Assembly: GCF_014643535.1 (NCBI RefSeq) | Contig: NZ_BMJQ01000002.1 | Span: 124,001 to 188,000 of the forward strand | From: Aliidongia dinghuensis | Lineage (GTDB): Bacteria > Pseudomonadota > Alphaproteobacteria > ATCC43930 > CGMCC-115725 | DNA length: 64,000 nucleotides | Direction of reading: 5' to 3' | In this document: in pieces, positions 29,464 through 39,855 of the stretch | Layout of the letters: the number at the start of each line of letters is the position of its first letter | How positions within the stretch are numbered: the first letter of the stretch is position 1 | Program-made: the position numbers and the translations under genes | The notes under the pieces: model-generated | Told to the model about the DNA's origin: nothing | What the model saw: only the letters and a program-made list of their open reading frames with translations | Databases searched by the model: none

Positions 29464-30801
29464 ATGGACGCCACGCAATCCGCCGCGATCGACAGGATCG
29501 AGGGCCCGGCCGCCGATATGGCAGGCATCCGCAAGGCGGTGACGGCGGCGACGATCGGCACGGTTATCGAATGGTACGACTACGCGCTTTACGGCGCCGC
29601 CTCGGGTCTCGTCGTCAACAAGCTGTTCTTCCCGCAGCTCTCGCCGGTGGCGGGCGTGCTCGCGGCCTTCGCCACCTTCGCGGTGGGATTCTTCACCCGG
29701 CCCTTGGGCGGCCTCGTCATCTCCCATTTCGGCGACAAGGTCGGGCGCAAGCCGGCGCTCATCTTCACGGTCGCCCTCATGGGGCTTTCGACCGTGGCGA
29801 TCGGGCTCCTGCCGGACTTCAGCCAGATCGGCATCGCGGCGCCGATCCTCTTGATGCTGCTGCGCCTGGTGCAGGGCTTCGGCGCCGGCGCCGAATATGC
29901 CGGTGCGGTGACGCTCGTCTCCGAATACGTGCCGCCGGAGCGGCGCGGCTACTACACGGCCTATCTGCAGTCGGCCACGATCATCGGCATCCTGCTCGCG
30001 ACCTTCGCCTTCCTCGCGGTCTCGTACGAGTCCGAGGCGACGCTGCTCGGCTGGGGCTGGCGCGTGCCGTTCCTGGTCTCGGCCCTGCTGTTCTTCGTGG
30101 CGCTCTATATCCGCAACCGGCTCGACGAGACACCGGAATATGTCGCTGCCGTCGAGCATGCGCAGGCCCGGCGCCGGGCGGCGCGCGTGCCGGTGCGCGA
30201 GTTGCTGGCGAACAGCCCCAAGGAGGTGTTCCTGGGCTTCCTCTCCGTCACCGGCCACAATGCCAACGCCTATCTGCTGAACGCCTTCGCGCTCAGCTAC
30301 ATGACCAACACGCTCAAGATGCCGCGCACGGACGCGCTGATGGCGGTCATCGCCGCGACGGCGGTCGGCATCGTCGCGACGCCGGTCCTGGGCTGGATCG
30401 CCGACCGGGTCGGCCACGCCAAGGTCTATGGCTTCGGCGCGCTCTTCATGGTGCTGTTCGCCTTCCCGCTGTTCGCTCTGCTCGACAGCAAGGATGCGGT
30501 GCTCGCGACCGTCGGCATGGGCTTGGCATATGCCTTCGGTTTCGGCGGCATGGCCGGCGCGCAAGGGGCGTTCCTCGCGAACCTGTTCCCGACGCGCTAC
30601 CGCTTCTCCGGCATCGCCTTCGCGCGCGAGCTCAACAGCCTCATCATCGCCGGGCCGACGCCGTTCATCGCCTCGGCCCTGGTGGCGCTCTCAGACGGCC
30701 GGCCCCGGCTGGTGATCCTCTATCTCATCGTCTGCTGCGCGCTGACCGTCGTCGCGGTCTGGGCGGCGCGGCATCGTGCGGTCAATACCGGCAACGGGTG
30801 A
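29464..30801 (+). CDS. MFS transporter, metabolite:H+ symporter (MHS) family
   Basis: 445 residues from ATG 29464, preceded by GGGGAGGGG. The opening IGTVIEWYDYALYG and the loops FGDKVGRKPALI and RLVQGFGAGAEYAGAV are diagnostic of the MHS group (ShiA, KgtP, ProP). Twelve helices are apparent. It is last in the sugar acid cluster and probably takes up the acid substrate by proton symport. Confidence 0.9.
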   Translation: MDATQSAAIDRIEGPAADMAGIRKAVTAATIGTVIEWYDYALYGAASGLVVNKLFFPQLSPVAGVLAAFATFAVGFFTRPLGGLVISHFGDKVGRKPALIFTVALMGLSTVAIGLLPDFSQIGIAAPILLMLLRLVQGFGAGAEYAGAVTLVSEYVPPERRGYYTAYLQSATIIGILLATFAFLAVSYESEATLLGWGWRVPFLVSALLFFVALYIRNRLDETPEYVAAVEHAQARRRAARVPVRELLANSPKEVFLGFLSVTGHNANAYLLNAFALSYMTNTLKMPRTDALMAVIAATAVGIVATPVLGWIADRVGHAKVYGFGALFMVLFAFPLFALLDSKDAVLATVGMGLAYAFGFGGMAGAQGAFLANLFPTRYRFSGIAFARELNSLIIAGPTPFIASALVALSDGRPRLVILYLIVCCALTVVAVWAARHRAVNTGNG

Positions 30802-30809
30802 GCGGAGGT

Positions 30810-31668
30810 TCAGCGCCGCAGGACGAGGATGTTGCCCGCGAGGACGGCAGCAGCGCCCAGGACGATCCGTCCGTCGAGCTGCAGGTTCTCGAACAGGGTG
30901 GAGAGTACCAATGCCACGACCGGTACGGTCGCGAGCGTATAGGCGGCCCGGCCGGGGCCGAGCCGGCGCACCAGCTCGAAATAGAGCATGAAGGCGCCGC
31001 AGGACGCGGCGATCGCCAGGTAGATGAGGCTCGCGAGGTAATGCGCCGAGAGATCGAGCACCAGCGGCCGGCCCGTGAGGACGGCCCAGCCGGCGCTCGC
31101 CACGGCGCCGATCGCTGCCCCCCCAGCCGAGCACGGCAAGGGTCGGCAGGCCGGCGCGCTGGTTGCGGGCACCCGCGACGGTGCCGCCGGCCGTGGCGAT
31201 CGCCGCGACGAGCGCCCAGGCGAAGCCGGCGCCGCTGGCACTCCCGACTGTGCCCGCCATCGGGCCGAAGATGATGGCAATGCCGGCGACGCCGCTGAGC
31301 GCACCCCAGACGAGGCCCGGCGACAGGGCCGATCCCAGCAGCACGCGCGCGATGACGGCGGCGAACAGTGACGAGGTGGAGAGTACCAGGGCGGCGAGCC
31401 CGCTCGGGACGCGCCGCGTCGCCTCGTAGAAGGCAATGAAGGCGAGCGCGAAGAACAGCACGCCCTGGAGTGCCACGTAGGCGCGGTCGCCGCGCGGGAT
31501 GGCGAGCGGCATGCCGCGTGCCCTGCCGTAGCCGAGCAGGAGCAAGCCGGCCAGGGCCATGCGGATCGCGACCGACCAGGCGGCCGGTGTAGCGCCTGCC
31601 TGCAGCGCGGTCGCCAGCGCCCCGCCGCCCCAGAGCAGCGCCGTCAGCGCGAATAGCGCCGCGGTCAC
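30810..31668 (-). pseudogene. EamA/DMT-family transporter, frameshifted at a G7 run
   Basis: The start GTG 31668 overlaps the upstream MarR stop (GTGA). Six or so helices read normally in the first frame up to VLGWGG, then the frame breaks at seven C on + (31118-31124). The remaining helices (AAIGAVASAGWAVLTGRPLV to LGAAAVLAGNILVLRR, stop at 30810) continue in another frame. One G fewer would restore an unbroken protein of about 285 residues with normal EamA repeats. Either a true slippage mutation, a phase-variable tract or a sequencing error. Confidence 0.75.
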
Positions 31669-32168
31669 GAACCGTCACCCGCCACGAGCGCGCGCCAGCC
31701 CATTGCCTCGATCTCAGCACTCTCGCCCTGCAGCTTGCGGAGCCCGCTATCGAATACGGCCCGTTCCTCCGCGCCGAGGGTGGCGAGCAGCCGGTCCTCG
31801 ATCGCGCGCCCCAAGGCTGCGATCTCGTCGAACGCTTTCCGGCCCGGATGCGTGATCACGACGGCGGCTTGGCGCCGATCGGTCTTGCCGGTGTTGCGCT
31901 TGGCGAAACCCAGTTCCACGAGCTGGCCGATGCCGCGGCTGACCGCGAAGGGATCGAGGCCTGCGGCGCGGCCGATCTCGCTGGCGCTGGCGCCGTCACG
32001 CTCGGCGATGACGGCGAGGATGCGCCAGCCGGCTTGGCTGAGGCCGAATCGCTCGCCATAGAACGCCTCGAGCGGCCGGGCGATCTGCGCCGTGACGACG
32101 AACAGGCGATAGGGCAGCCAAGTGCTGAGCCGCAGCGAGAGGGGCTGTTCGAGGGCGGGACGCGGCAT
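31665..32168 (-). CDS. MarR-family transcriptional regulator
   Basis: 167 residues from ATG 32168, chosen because AAGGAG lies 8 bases upstream; a start at 32204 would fall inside a large palindrome. The winged HTH is clear (ASASEIGRAAGLDPFAVSRG, then IGQLVELGFAKRNTGKTDRR with the wing). It is co-transcribed with the DMT transporter it overlaps, a common efflux/regulator arrangement, and probably binds the palindrome upstream of its own start. Confidence 0.87.
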   Translation of the reverse strand: MPRPALEQPLSLRLSTWLPYRLFVVTAQIARPLEAFYGERFGLSQAGWRILAVIAERDGASASEIGRAAGLDPFAVSRGIGQLVELGFAKRNTGKTDRRQAAVVITHPGRKAFDEIAALGRAIEDRLLATLGAEERAVFDSGLRKLQGESAEIEAMGWRALVAGDGS

Positions 32169-32180
32169 CGGCCCGGCTCC

Positions 32181-32215
32181 TTGCGATATATTTGCAGATC
32201 GCAAGTATATTGCAA
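32181..32215. promoter_or_regulatory. 35-bp palindrome, probable MarR operator
   Basis: Arms ttgcgatatatttgc (32181-32195) and gcaagtatattgcaa (32201-32215) pair at 13 of 15 positions around agatc. It lies 12 bases upstream of the MarR start, between that gene and the XRE-cupin stop. Size, symmetry and position fit an autoregulatory operator overlapping the promoter. Confidence 0.65.
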
Positions 32216-32267
32216 ATGAGTCGACATGACCATGGCCTGGTTAGTGGCGTCTTGCGCGGTACGGCAG

Positions 32268-32888
32268 CTAGGCCGCGCCGAGGTCGTCGGCCGATTTCTC
32301 GCTGCAGACCACGATCGCTTCCGCGTCGCCCGCGCCGATCGACAGGTAGATATGTCCTGTGGTGCTGTGGAAATAGAGACTGTCGCCCGGCTGCAGCACG
32401 GCGTCGCGGCCGTCCTCGAAGCAGATCCGGAGCGTGCCGGAGAGCAGATAGACGAACTCCTCGCCGGGGTGCCGGATGTAGTCGGCGAATTCCTCGAGAC
32501 GTCGGGCACTGACGGTCGCGCGCATCGGCACCATGCGTTTGCCGGCGAAATCGGCCGCGAGCATGCCGTAGCCGTAATTGCCGCTGCGATAGAGCACATG
32601 CTGGCCGGCCGGCGTGAAGGAGACGCCGCCGACAGGTGCCGTATCTGCCGCCGCCGTGTCTGTGGGCTGGCCGAACAGGTCGTGGAAGTCCATGCCGAGC
32701 GCCCGGGCAAGGGCCGCGAACTTGTCGTAGGTGAGCGCGACCTCGCCCCGCTCGGCCTTGGAGATCATCGACAGCGTGACGCCGGAACGGTCGGAGAGCT
32801 GCTGCAGCGTCAGGCCGTTCGCCTTGCGTCGATGGCGCAGCCGGGCGCCGACATCCGCGCGGTCGATCGTGAAGGGGGTATTTTTCAT
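32268..32888 (-). CDS. XRE-family regulator with C-terminal cupin
   Basis: 206 residues from ATG 32888; longer frames upstream lack sense as protein. The N-terminal HTH_XRE is RLRHRRKANGLTLQQLSDRS, GVTLSMISKAERGE. Residues about 100-200 form a cupin (HPGEEFVYLLSGTLRICFED, LQPGDSLYFHSTTGHIYLS) that likely binds a small effector. Such regulators (PuuR-like) often control amine or amino acid catabolism, which fits the divergent FAD oxidase, MHS transporter and amidase. Its start codon lies in an inverted repeat. Confidence 0.88.
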   Translation of the reverse strand: MKNTPFTIDRADVGARLRHRRKANGLTLQQLSDRSGVTLSMISKAERGEVALTYDKFAALARALGMDFHDLFGQPTDTAAADTAPVGGVSFTPAGQHVLYRSGNYGYGMLAADFAGKRMVPMRATVSARRLEEFADYIRHPGEEFVYLLSGTLRICFEDGRDAVLQPGDSLYFHSTTGHIYLSIGAGDAEAIVVCSEKSADDLGAA

Positions 32889-32916
32889 ATATGAGAAATT
32901 TCCATTTCTCGTATAT
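32887..32916. promoter_or_regulatory. Inverted repeat over the XRE-cupin start, probable operator
   Basis: atatatgagaaat (32887-32899) and atttctcgtatat (32904-32916) pair at 12 of 13 positions around ttcc. The left arm includes the first bases of the start codon of the XRE gene and the site faces the divergent oxidase gene 90 bases away, so bound regulator could control both. Confidence 0.6.
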
Positions 32917-32991
32917 GATAATTCATCGCAGCGGCCGGAGGCCATAGAGGGGTGCCGCTGGTCCGCAAAAGATGCGTTTGACCAAGAGTGA

Positions 32992-34116
<1,125 letters not shown>

Positions 34117-34119
34117 GCC

Positions 34120-35406
34120 GTGGCGGTGACGGCGCTGGCGCGGCCCACGGTCTCGAAGGCGCAGATCATCACGGCGACCACGCTTGGCACCGCGCTCGAG
34201 TTCTACGACTTCACCGTCTACAGCTACTTCGCAATTACGATCGGCAAGCTGTTCTTCCCGGCGGAGACGCCGGTCAACCAGATGCTGCTGTCGATCGGTG
34301 TGTTCGGCGTCGGCTTCGTCGTGCGGCCCTTGGGCGGCGTCATTATTGGCGCCTATGCCGACCGGGCCGGCCGCAAGAAGGCGATGGTGCTGACCATCCT
34401 GCTGATGGCGCTCGGCTGCGCGCTCATCAGCTTCGTTCCGCCGTTCGCCGTGATCGGCGTCGCCGCACCCGTCATCGTGCTCCTGGCGCGGCTGGTCCAG
34501 GGCTTCGCCGCGGGCGGCGAGTTCGGCCCCGGTACGACGCTGCTCATCGAATGCGCCGGCGATCGGGACCGTGCGTTCTTCGCCAGCTGGAACTTCGCGG
34601 CCCAGGCGCTGGGCCTGGCGCTCGGCGCCTCGGCCGCGACGCTCTTGTCCTGGGCGCTGCCCAAGGAGGCGCTCGACACCTGGGGCTGGCGCATCCCGTT
34701 CGCGGTCGGCATCCTGGCGGCACCGGCCGGCATGCTGATCCGCCGCCGGCTCGAGGAGACGCTCGATGCGCGGACCGCGCGCGCCTCGGCCAAGTCCGGC
34801 GCGGTCCGGGCGGTGCTGACCACCCATATCGCGCTCACCATCCTCGGCACCTTCGCGGAGCTGGGCGGCTCGGTCTCGGTCTATGTCACGGCCTTCTTCC
34901 TGCCCAGCTACGCGACACGGGAGCTTGGCTTATCGGCCGCGACCGGCGTTTCCTCGGGCGTCGTTGGCGCGATCGCGCTGTTCGTGAGCGCGCCCTTGAT
35001 GGGGCTCGCGGCCGATCGCTTCACCCGCAAGCGCGTCCTCGTCACGTGCCGGGTCGCGATGCTTGTCCTCGTCTATCCCGCCTTCCTGTGGCTGACGCGG
35101 CAGCCGACGCCGTTCGCCCTCTATGCCGTCTCGGCCGGGCTCGCGGTACTGGTCAGCGGCCAGATCGTGCCGGTCCTGGTCATGCTGCCCGAGATCTTCC
35201 CGAAGGCGGTGCGTGCGACCGGCATTGCGCTCACCTATGTGGTGAGCGCCTCGATCTTCGGCGGCTTCTCGCCCTTCATTGCGACCTGGCTTGTCGCCGA
35301 GACCGGCGACAAGCTGGCCCCGGCGCTCTATGTCGCCGCGGCCTGCTTGCTGTCGCTGGTGCCGATCCGGTGGTTGACCGACCACACCGGCCAGCGTCTT
35401 GCTTGA
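34120..35406 (+). CDS. MFS transporter, MHS family
   Basis: 428 residues from GTG 34120. MHS signatures are GTALEFYDFTVYSYF, YADRAGRKKAMVL and RLVQGFAAGGEFGPGTTLL. Twelve helices are apparent. Placed between an oxidase and an amidase, it probably imports the amide or amino compound they degrade. It is a paralogue of the transporter at 29464, but clearly diverged. Confidence 0.88.
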   Translation: MAVTALARPTVSKAQIITATTLGTALEFYDFTVYSYFAITIGKLFFPAETPVNQMLLSIGVFGVGFVVRPLGGVIIGAYADRAGRKKAMVLTILLMALGCALISFVPPFAVIGVAAPVIVLLARLVQGFAAGGEFGPGTTLLIECAGDRDRAFFASWNFAAQALGLALGASAATLLSWALPKEALDTWGWRIPFAVGILAAPAGMLIRRRLEETLDARTARASAKSGAVRAVLTTHIALTILGTFAELGGSVSVYVTAFFLPSYATRELGLSAATGVSSGVVGAIALFVSAPLMGLAADRFTRKRVLVTCRVAMLVLVYPAFLWLTRQPTPFALYAVSAGLAVLVSGQIVPVLVMLPEIFPKAVRATGIALTYVVSASIFGGFSPFIATWLVAETGDKLAPALYVAAACLLSLVPIRWLTDHTGQRLA

Positions 35407-35424
35407 TCCGAACGGAGTCCGACC

Positions 35425-36948
35425 ATGGCCGATCCCGCTTCCCTGCTCGCAACGCCGGCCGTCGAGTTGCGCCGGCTGATCGGCACGAAGGCGATCTCGC
35501 CGGTCGAGCTGCTCGAGGCCTGCATCGAGCGGATTGAGGCGATCAATCCCGCGGTGAACGCGGTGACGGCAACCTGCTACGACCGCGCCCGGGGCGAGGC
35601 GCGGGCGGCCGAGCGCGCGGTGCTTGCGGGCGACGAGCTCGGCCCGCTGCACGGGCTGCCGATCGGCATCAAGGATCTCGAAGAGACGGAAGGGCTGCTC
35701 ACGACCTACGGCTCGCCGCTCTATCGCGACAACGTGCCGGCGCGCGACAACGTGCTGGTCAGCCGCCTGCGCCGGGCGGGCGCCATCGTTGCGGCGAAGA
35801 CGAACGTGCCGGAAATGGGCGCCGGCGCCAACACGCGCAACACGGTCTGGGGGGCGACCGGCAACCCGTTCGACCCGATGCTGAACGCGGGCGGCTCGTC
35901 GGGCGGTTCGGCGGCGGCGCTCGCCTGCGACATGCTTCCGCTGTGCAGCGGCTCGGATACCGGCGGTTCGCTGCGCATCCCGGCCGCCAAATGCGGCGTC
36001 ATCGGCTTCCGTCCGTCGCCGGGCCTGGTGCCGGGCGAGCGGCGCCTGCTTGGCTGGACGCCGATCTCGGTCGTGGGGCCGATGGGCCGCACCATGGCGG
36101 ACGTGGCACTGCAGCTCGCGGCGACGGCGGGGCAGGATCGCTGCGATCCCCTGTCCTACGATGTGGATGCGGCGGGCCTGGCCGTGCCGCCCACGGTCGA
36201 CCTGAGCCGGCTGCGCGTCGCCTGGACCGTCGATTTCGGCGTGTGCGCCGTCGACCGTGAGATCGCGGAAACCTTCCGCAGCAAGATCGCCGCCATGCGC
36301 CATCTGTTCCGGACCTGCGACGAGGTTGCGTTCGATTTCGGCGAGGCGCACCGCTGCTTCGACGTCATCCGTGCGGAAAGCTTCGTCGCTGCGTTCCGCG
36401 ACGCCTATGCGAAGGATCCGGCCTCGCTCGGCCCCAACACGCGGGCCAATTACGAGATCGGCGCCGCGATGAGCCTCGCCGACTGCGCCTGGGCGCAGCT
36501 CGAGCAGACGCGCCTCTTCCGGCGGTTCCAGACGATGTTCCAGGATTACGACCTGGTCCTGTCGCCGACGACGCCGGTCTCGCCCTTTCCCTGGACCGAG
36601 CTCTATCTCAAGGCCGTGAACGGCGTGCCGCTCGAGAACTATTACCGCTGGCTGGCGCTCACCTACGTCGTGACCTTGGTCACCAACCCGGCGCTGTCGC
36701 TGCCGTGCGGCACCGACGGGCGCGGCATGCCGTTCGGCCTGCAGGTGGTCGGGCGGTTCCGCGGCGACCGCGAGCTCCTGGGCATCGGCGCGGCACTCGA
36801 GGCCGGCTTCGCCGGCATCGAGCCATTGCGCCGGCCGCGCCCCGATCTCGAGCAGCTGCGCACGCCGGTCGCAGCCTTGCGCTCGATCGTGACCCACCCG
36901 CCCCAAAGCGGCGCGGCGTCGGGTGCGGCGGCCGCTCCGGCCGTGTAA
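35425..36948 (+). CDS. Amidase signature family hydrolase
   Basis: 507 residues. The Ser-cisSer-Lys triad is complete: Lys83 (GIKD), cis-Ser158 (GGSSGGS) and nucleophile Ser182 (SGSDTGGSLRIPA), with spacing identical to GatA. It hydrolyses an amide to acid and ammonia. An isolated member next to an oxidase and transporter is more likely catabolic than a GatA subunit. The C-terminal 20 residues are Ala/Pro-rich. Confidence 0.9.
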   Translation: MADPASLLATPAVELRRLIGTKAISPVELLEACIERIEAINPAVNAVTATCYDRARGEARAAERAVLAGDELGPLHGLPIGIKDLEETEGLLTTYGSPLYRDNVPARDNVLVSRLRRAGAIVAAKTNVPEMGAGANTRNTVWGATGNPFDPMLNAGGSSGGSAAALACDMLPLCSGSDTGGSLRIPAAKCGVIGFRPSPGLVPGERRLLGWTPISVVGPMGRTMADVALQLAATAGQDRCDPLSYDVDAAGLAVPPTVDLSRLRVAWTVDFGVCAVDREIAETFRSKIAAMRHLFRTCDEVAFDFGEAHRCFDVIRAESFVAAFRDAYAKDPASLGPNTRANYEIGAAMSLADCAWAQLEQTRLFRRFQTMFQDYDLVLSPTTPVSPFPWTELYLKAVNGVPLENYYRWLALTYVVTLVTNPALSLPCGTDGRGMPFGLQVVGRFRGDRELLGIGAALEAGFAGIEPLRRPRPDLEQLRTPVAALRSIVTHPPQSGAASGAAAAPAV

Positions 36949-37067
36949 GGCGCGCGCCGGTCCACCCCAAGTCGCTGGTGTGGATGGCGATTATAGAGAG
37001 GGTGGTACTCGGCCCGCTGTTCACTCTCGGCCGATAATGTGGCAGATACCGCTGTAGAGCGGACAAC

Positions 37068-37090
37068 GCCGCAGCCATGGGCTGCGGCGA
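37068..37090 (+). other. Hairpin in the leader of the LpxR-like gene
   Basis: cgccgcagcc (37068-37077) pairs perfectly with ggctgcggcg (37081-37090) across atg. It lies 120 bases past the amidase stop and 36 bases before the next gene. No T-run follows. It may end the upstream operon or structure the downstream leader. Confidence 0.4.
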
Positions 37091-37125
37091 GCGCCGTCGC
37101 GTGAGGCAGGCGAAGGAATAATTGG

Positions 37126-38133
37126 ATGTCGAAGGTTACTGGCGCCGCGTGGGGCGCTTCGCTGCTGGCCACCGGCCTTCTGGTGGCGGCATCCCCCGCC
37201 CGCGCAGAGCCGGCCGCCGACCCGACGAGCATCTGGACGCTGTCGGACGAGAATTCGTCCATCACCACGTCGAAGCTCAACGACAAATATTACGTCAATG
37301 GCTTGAAGCTCGGCTGGACCTCGCCGACGGACGCGGTGCCGCACTTCATCGCGAGCATCGGCCATAGCCTGTTCGGCGAGGGCCAGCAGCGCCTGTCCCT
37401 CGACGTGTCCCAGTCGATCTACACGCCGGCCGACACGCTGGCGGTGCCGCCTGACCCGAAGGACCGGCCTTATGCGGGCGTGCTGCTGCTGGGCGCCACG
37501 CTGCTGCAGGACACCGACGACACGCGCCAGTCGGTGGGATTGCAACTGGGCCTGGTCGGTCCGGACGCCGAGGCCGAGCAGGTCCAGAACGGCTTCCACG
37601 ACGTTATCGGCTACGGCCACACCAAGGGCTGGGCCTATCAGCTGCGGGACGAGCCCCTGGCCGAACTGCTCGGCCAGAAGATCTGGCGCGTGCCGCTCGG
37701 CACGGTCGGTGGCTTCGAGACCGACGCGCTGCCGCAGATCGAAGGCGGCCTCGGCAATCTCAGGGTCTATGGCCTGGGCGGCTCGATCTTCCGCGTCGGC
37801 CAGGGGCTCGATGCCGATTTCGGTGCGGCGCGCCTCCGGCCGGGCCTCTCCGGTTCCGACGCCTATCACGCGACCCGCAATTTCGGTTGGTATTTCTTCG
37901 TCGGCGCGGACGGCCAGGCGGTCGTCCACGACGTCACGATCGACGGCAACGATTTCCGCAACAGCGCGACGGCTTCGCGCATGCCGTTCGTCGGCGAGCT
38001 CGAAGCCGGCGTCGCCTTCCTGGCGTACGGCATGCGCATCTCCTACACGCAGGTCGTGCAGACAGAGCAGGTTTACGGCCAGCACGGCGGCCCGCACCAG
38101 TTCGGCTCGCTCACCCTGTCGGCGCACTTCTAG
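37126..38133 (+). CDS. Outer membrane lipid A deacylase, LpxR family
   Basis: 335 residues with a Sec signal peptide (LLATGLLVAASPARA-E). Family marks: an N-terminal acidic/Asn cluster (SDENSSITTSKLNDKYYVNG), YTPAD after a beta-strand pair, DRPYAGVLLLG and GYGHTKGWAYQLRDEP with the probable catalytic His, ending in an aromatic residue (SAHF) as outer membrane barrels do. LpxR removes 3'-linked acyl chains from lipid A, which changes recognition by hosts. Single gene with its own leader. Confidence 0.85.
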   Translation: MSKVTGAAWGASLLATGLLVAASPARAEPAADPTSIWTLSDENSSITTSKLNDKYYVNGLKLGWTSPTDAVPHFIASIGHSLFGEGQQRLSLDVSQSIYTPADTLAVPPDPKDRPYAGVLLLGATLLQDTDDTRQSVGLQLGLVGPDAEAEQVQNGFHDVIGYGHTKGWAYQLRDEPLAELLGQKIWRVPLGTVGGFETDALPQIEGGLGNLRVYGLGGSIFRVGQGLDADFGAARLRPGLSGSDAYHATRNFGWYFFVGADGQAVVHDVTIDGNDFRNSATASRMPFVGELEAGVAFLAYGMRISYTQVVQTEQVYGQHGGPHQFGSLTLSAHF

Positions 38134-38168
38134 CGCCGCCACGCTTCTAACCTCGGCCGGCGAGGCCG

Positions 38169-39674
38169 TCAGCCGGCCGAACGTTGCGGCGCGAACGCCG
38201 GGCCGCCCGGCCGGATGCGCATGCCGGGCGCGAGGCGCCGCCACGGCAGGTCCGCCGGGTCGGCCGCCATCGGCCCGGGCGCCTTGGCGACCAGGACCGC
38301 CGCGGCGATCGGCTCGAAATCGGCGCGGAAATGCACGGAGCTCTTGTTGACCAGGATCTTCATGCGTTCGGGCTCGACGCCGCCGACGCGATAGAGGTTC
38401 CGGTCGAGCATCTGCGCCTTGCGGCTCGCGACGACGATGTGCACGCCGCCGATCCGGAGGCCCGCCGTCGGGCCGAGGTCGACCCTGGAGCCGGTCATCA
38501 TCGGGCCTTCGAGCACCGTTCGGCCGTCCGACAGATGTTCGACTGTGAATGCGCCTTCGACCGGCGCATCGCTGCGCACGCCCGAGCGGCCGCCGAGCGC
38601 CAGGCGAACCGTGGCACCGACCCCCGCGGCATGGGCAGCCGCCGCCGCCTCGGGATCCCACAGCAGGCCGAGTGCTGCGTCCGTTGCCTCGTGGTGCAGC
38701 AGCGCGCGCAGCAGGCCCGTCGTGTTGGAATCGCCGCCGGCGCCGGGATTGTCCTGGGTGTCGGCGATCACGACGGGGCGCGTTGCCGCCTCGGCCAGCC
38801 GCATCGCCTGGGTTACGGCCTCGTCGGGATCGAGGAACGGCACAGCCCATGCCGGCTCGGCCGCCACGTACTGGCGATAGAGCGTGTCTACCGCCGCCGC
38901 CGCGGCCTCGGCGCTCCGGCCGTAGCCCCAGACGACCGGACCGCATTCGGGAAAGTCCGCGGCGGGAAAGCCCGGGGCGAACGACAGCGAAACGACGGGG
39001 CCCGTCTCGAGTGTCGCGAGCTGCGCATAGGCCGACCGCGCCGGCTCGAGCAGCGTGCACATGCCGTTGATCGGGATCAGGAACGGCAGGCGGCGCGCCG
39101 CGCGATGGAGCGGGCCCCCGGCCGCGACGCGATCGGCGAGCAAGGCGGCCGCCAAGCGGCCAGTTTCGGCCATGTCGACATGCGGATACGTGCGATAGGC
39201 CACGAGCCCGTCGGCATTCGCCAGCATCTGTTCCGTGACGTTCGCATGCAGGTCGAGGGAGGCGACGATCGGCAGGTCCGGCCCGACGAGCGCCCGGAGG
39301 CGGGACAGCAACTCGCCTTCGCCGTCGTCGAGATGCTCCGTCACCATGGCGCCGTGGAGGTCGAGGTAGATTGCGTCGAACCCGCCGCGCTTGGCCGCGG
39401 CGATGATCTCGCCTGCGATGCGTTCGTAGGCATCCTCGGTCACATGGGCGGACGGCGTGGCGCCGGCCCAGACGACCGGGATCAACTCGTGCCCTTGGGT
39501 CTCCGCCGCCGCGATGAAGCCGCCGGCCGGCACGTTGACGGTGCGGAGCGCCAGGAGATCGGCGCCGCGGACCATCGGCGGGAAGCCGCCGCCGTTGATG
39601 AAATCCTCGTAGCGCGCCTTCGTCGGCGCGAACGTGTTGGTCTCGTGCTGGAAGCCGGCGATCAGGATCTTCAT
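38169..39674 (-). CDS. M81-family metallopeptidase, MlrC-like
   Basis: 501 residues. It opens MKILIAGFQHETNTFAPTKA, with the zinc-binding pattern DLHGAM, SLDLHANVT and YRTYPHVDM typical of MlrC (microcystinase C) homologues. Most members are of unknown substrate and occur near amide or peptide transport genes, so microcystin degradation should not be assumed. No clear Shine-Dalgarno is seen before the ATG. Divergent from the flavin monooxygenase gene. Confidence 0.85.
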   Translation of the reverse strand: MKILIAGFQHETNTFAPTKARYEDFINGGGFPPMVRGADLLALRTVNVPAGGFIAAAETQGHELIPVVWAGATPSAHVTEDAYERIAGEIIAAAKRGGFDAIYLDLHGAMVTEHLDDGEGELLSRLRALVGPDLPIVASLDLHANVTEQMLANADGLVAYRTYPHVDMAETGRLAAALLADRVAAGGPLHRAARRLPFLIPINGMCTLLEPARSAYAQLATLETGPVVSLSFAPGFPAADFPECGPVVWGYGRSAEAAAAAVDTLYRQYVAAEPAWAVPFLDPDEAVTQAMRLAEAATRPVVIADTQDNPGAGGDSNTTGLLRALLHHEATDAALGLLWDPEAAAAAHAAGVGATVRLALGGRSGVRSDAPVEGAFTVEHLSDGRTVLEGPMMTGSRVDLGPTAGLRIGGVHIVVASRKAQMLDRNLYRVGGVEPERMKILVNKSSVHFRADFEPIAAAVLVAKAPGPMAADPADLPWRRLAPGMRIRPGGPAFAPQRSAG

Positions 39675-39855
39675 GGGCAGGGAGGTCGCTTGGGGGTGTC
39701 GTCTCCCCGAAGGCTACCTCACCGCAGGTGGCGCTCGGAAGCACCAAGCAGTTTCGTCTATTAGATTTTTCAACACTTCAAAATCGGAATATCCGTCCCC
39801 ACGTCACCCCGAGCGACGATCACGGCTGGCAACGATCACGGGCAACGGGGACATC

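Noticed and set aside
38169-39674. Microcystin degradation locus
   Set aside because: The MlrC family is broad and no mlrA, mlrB or mlrD-like genes are nearby, so the toxin link is not supported.
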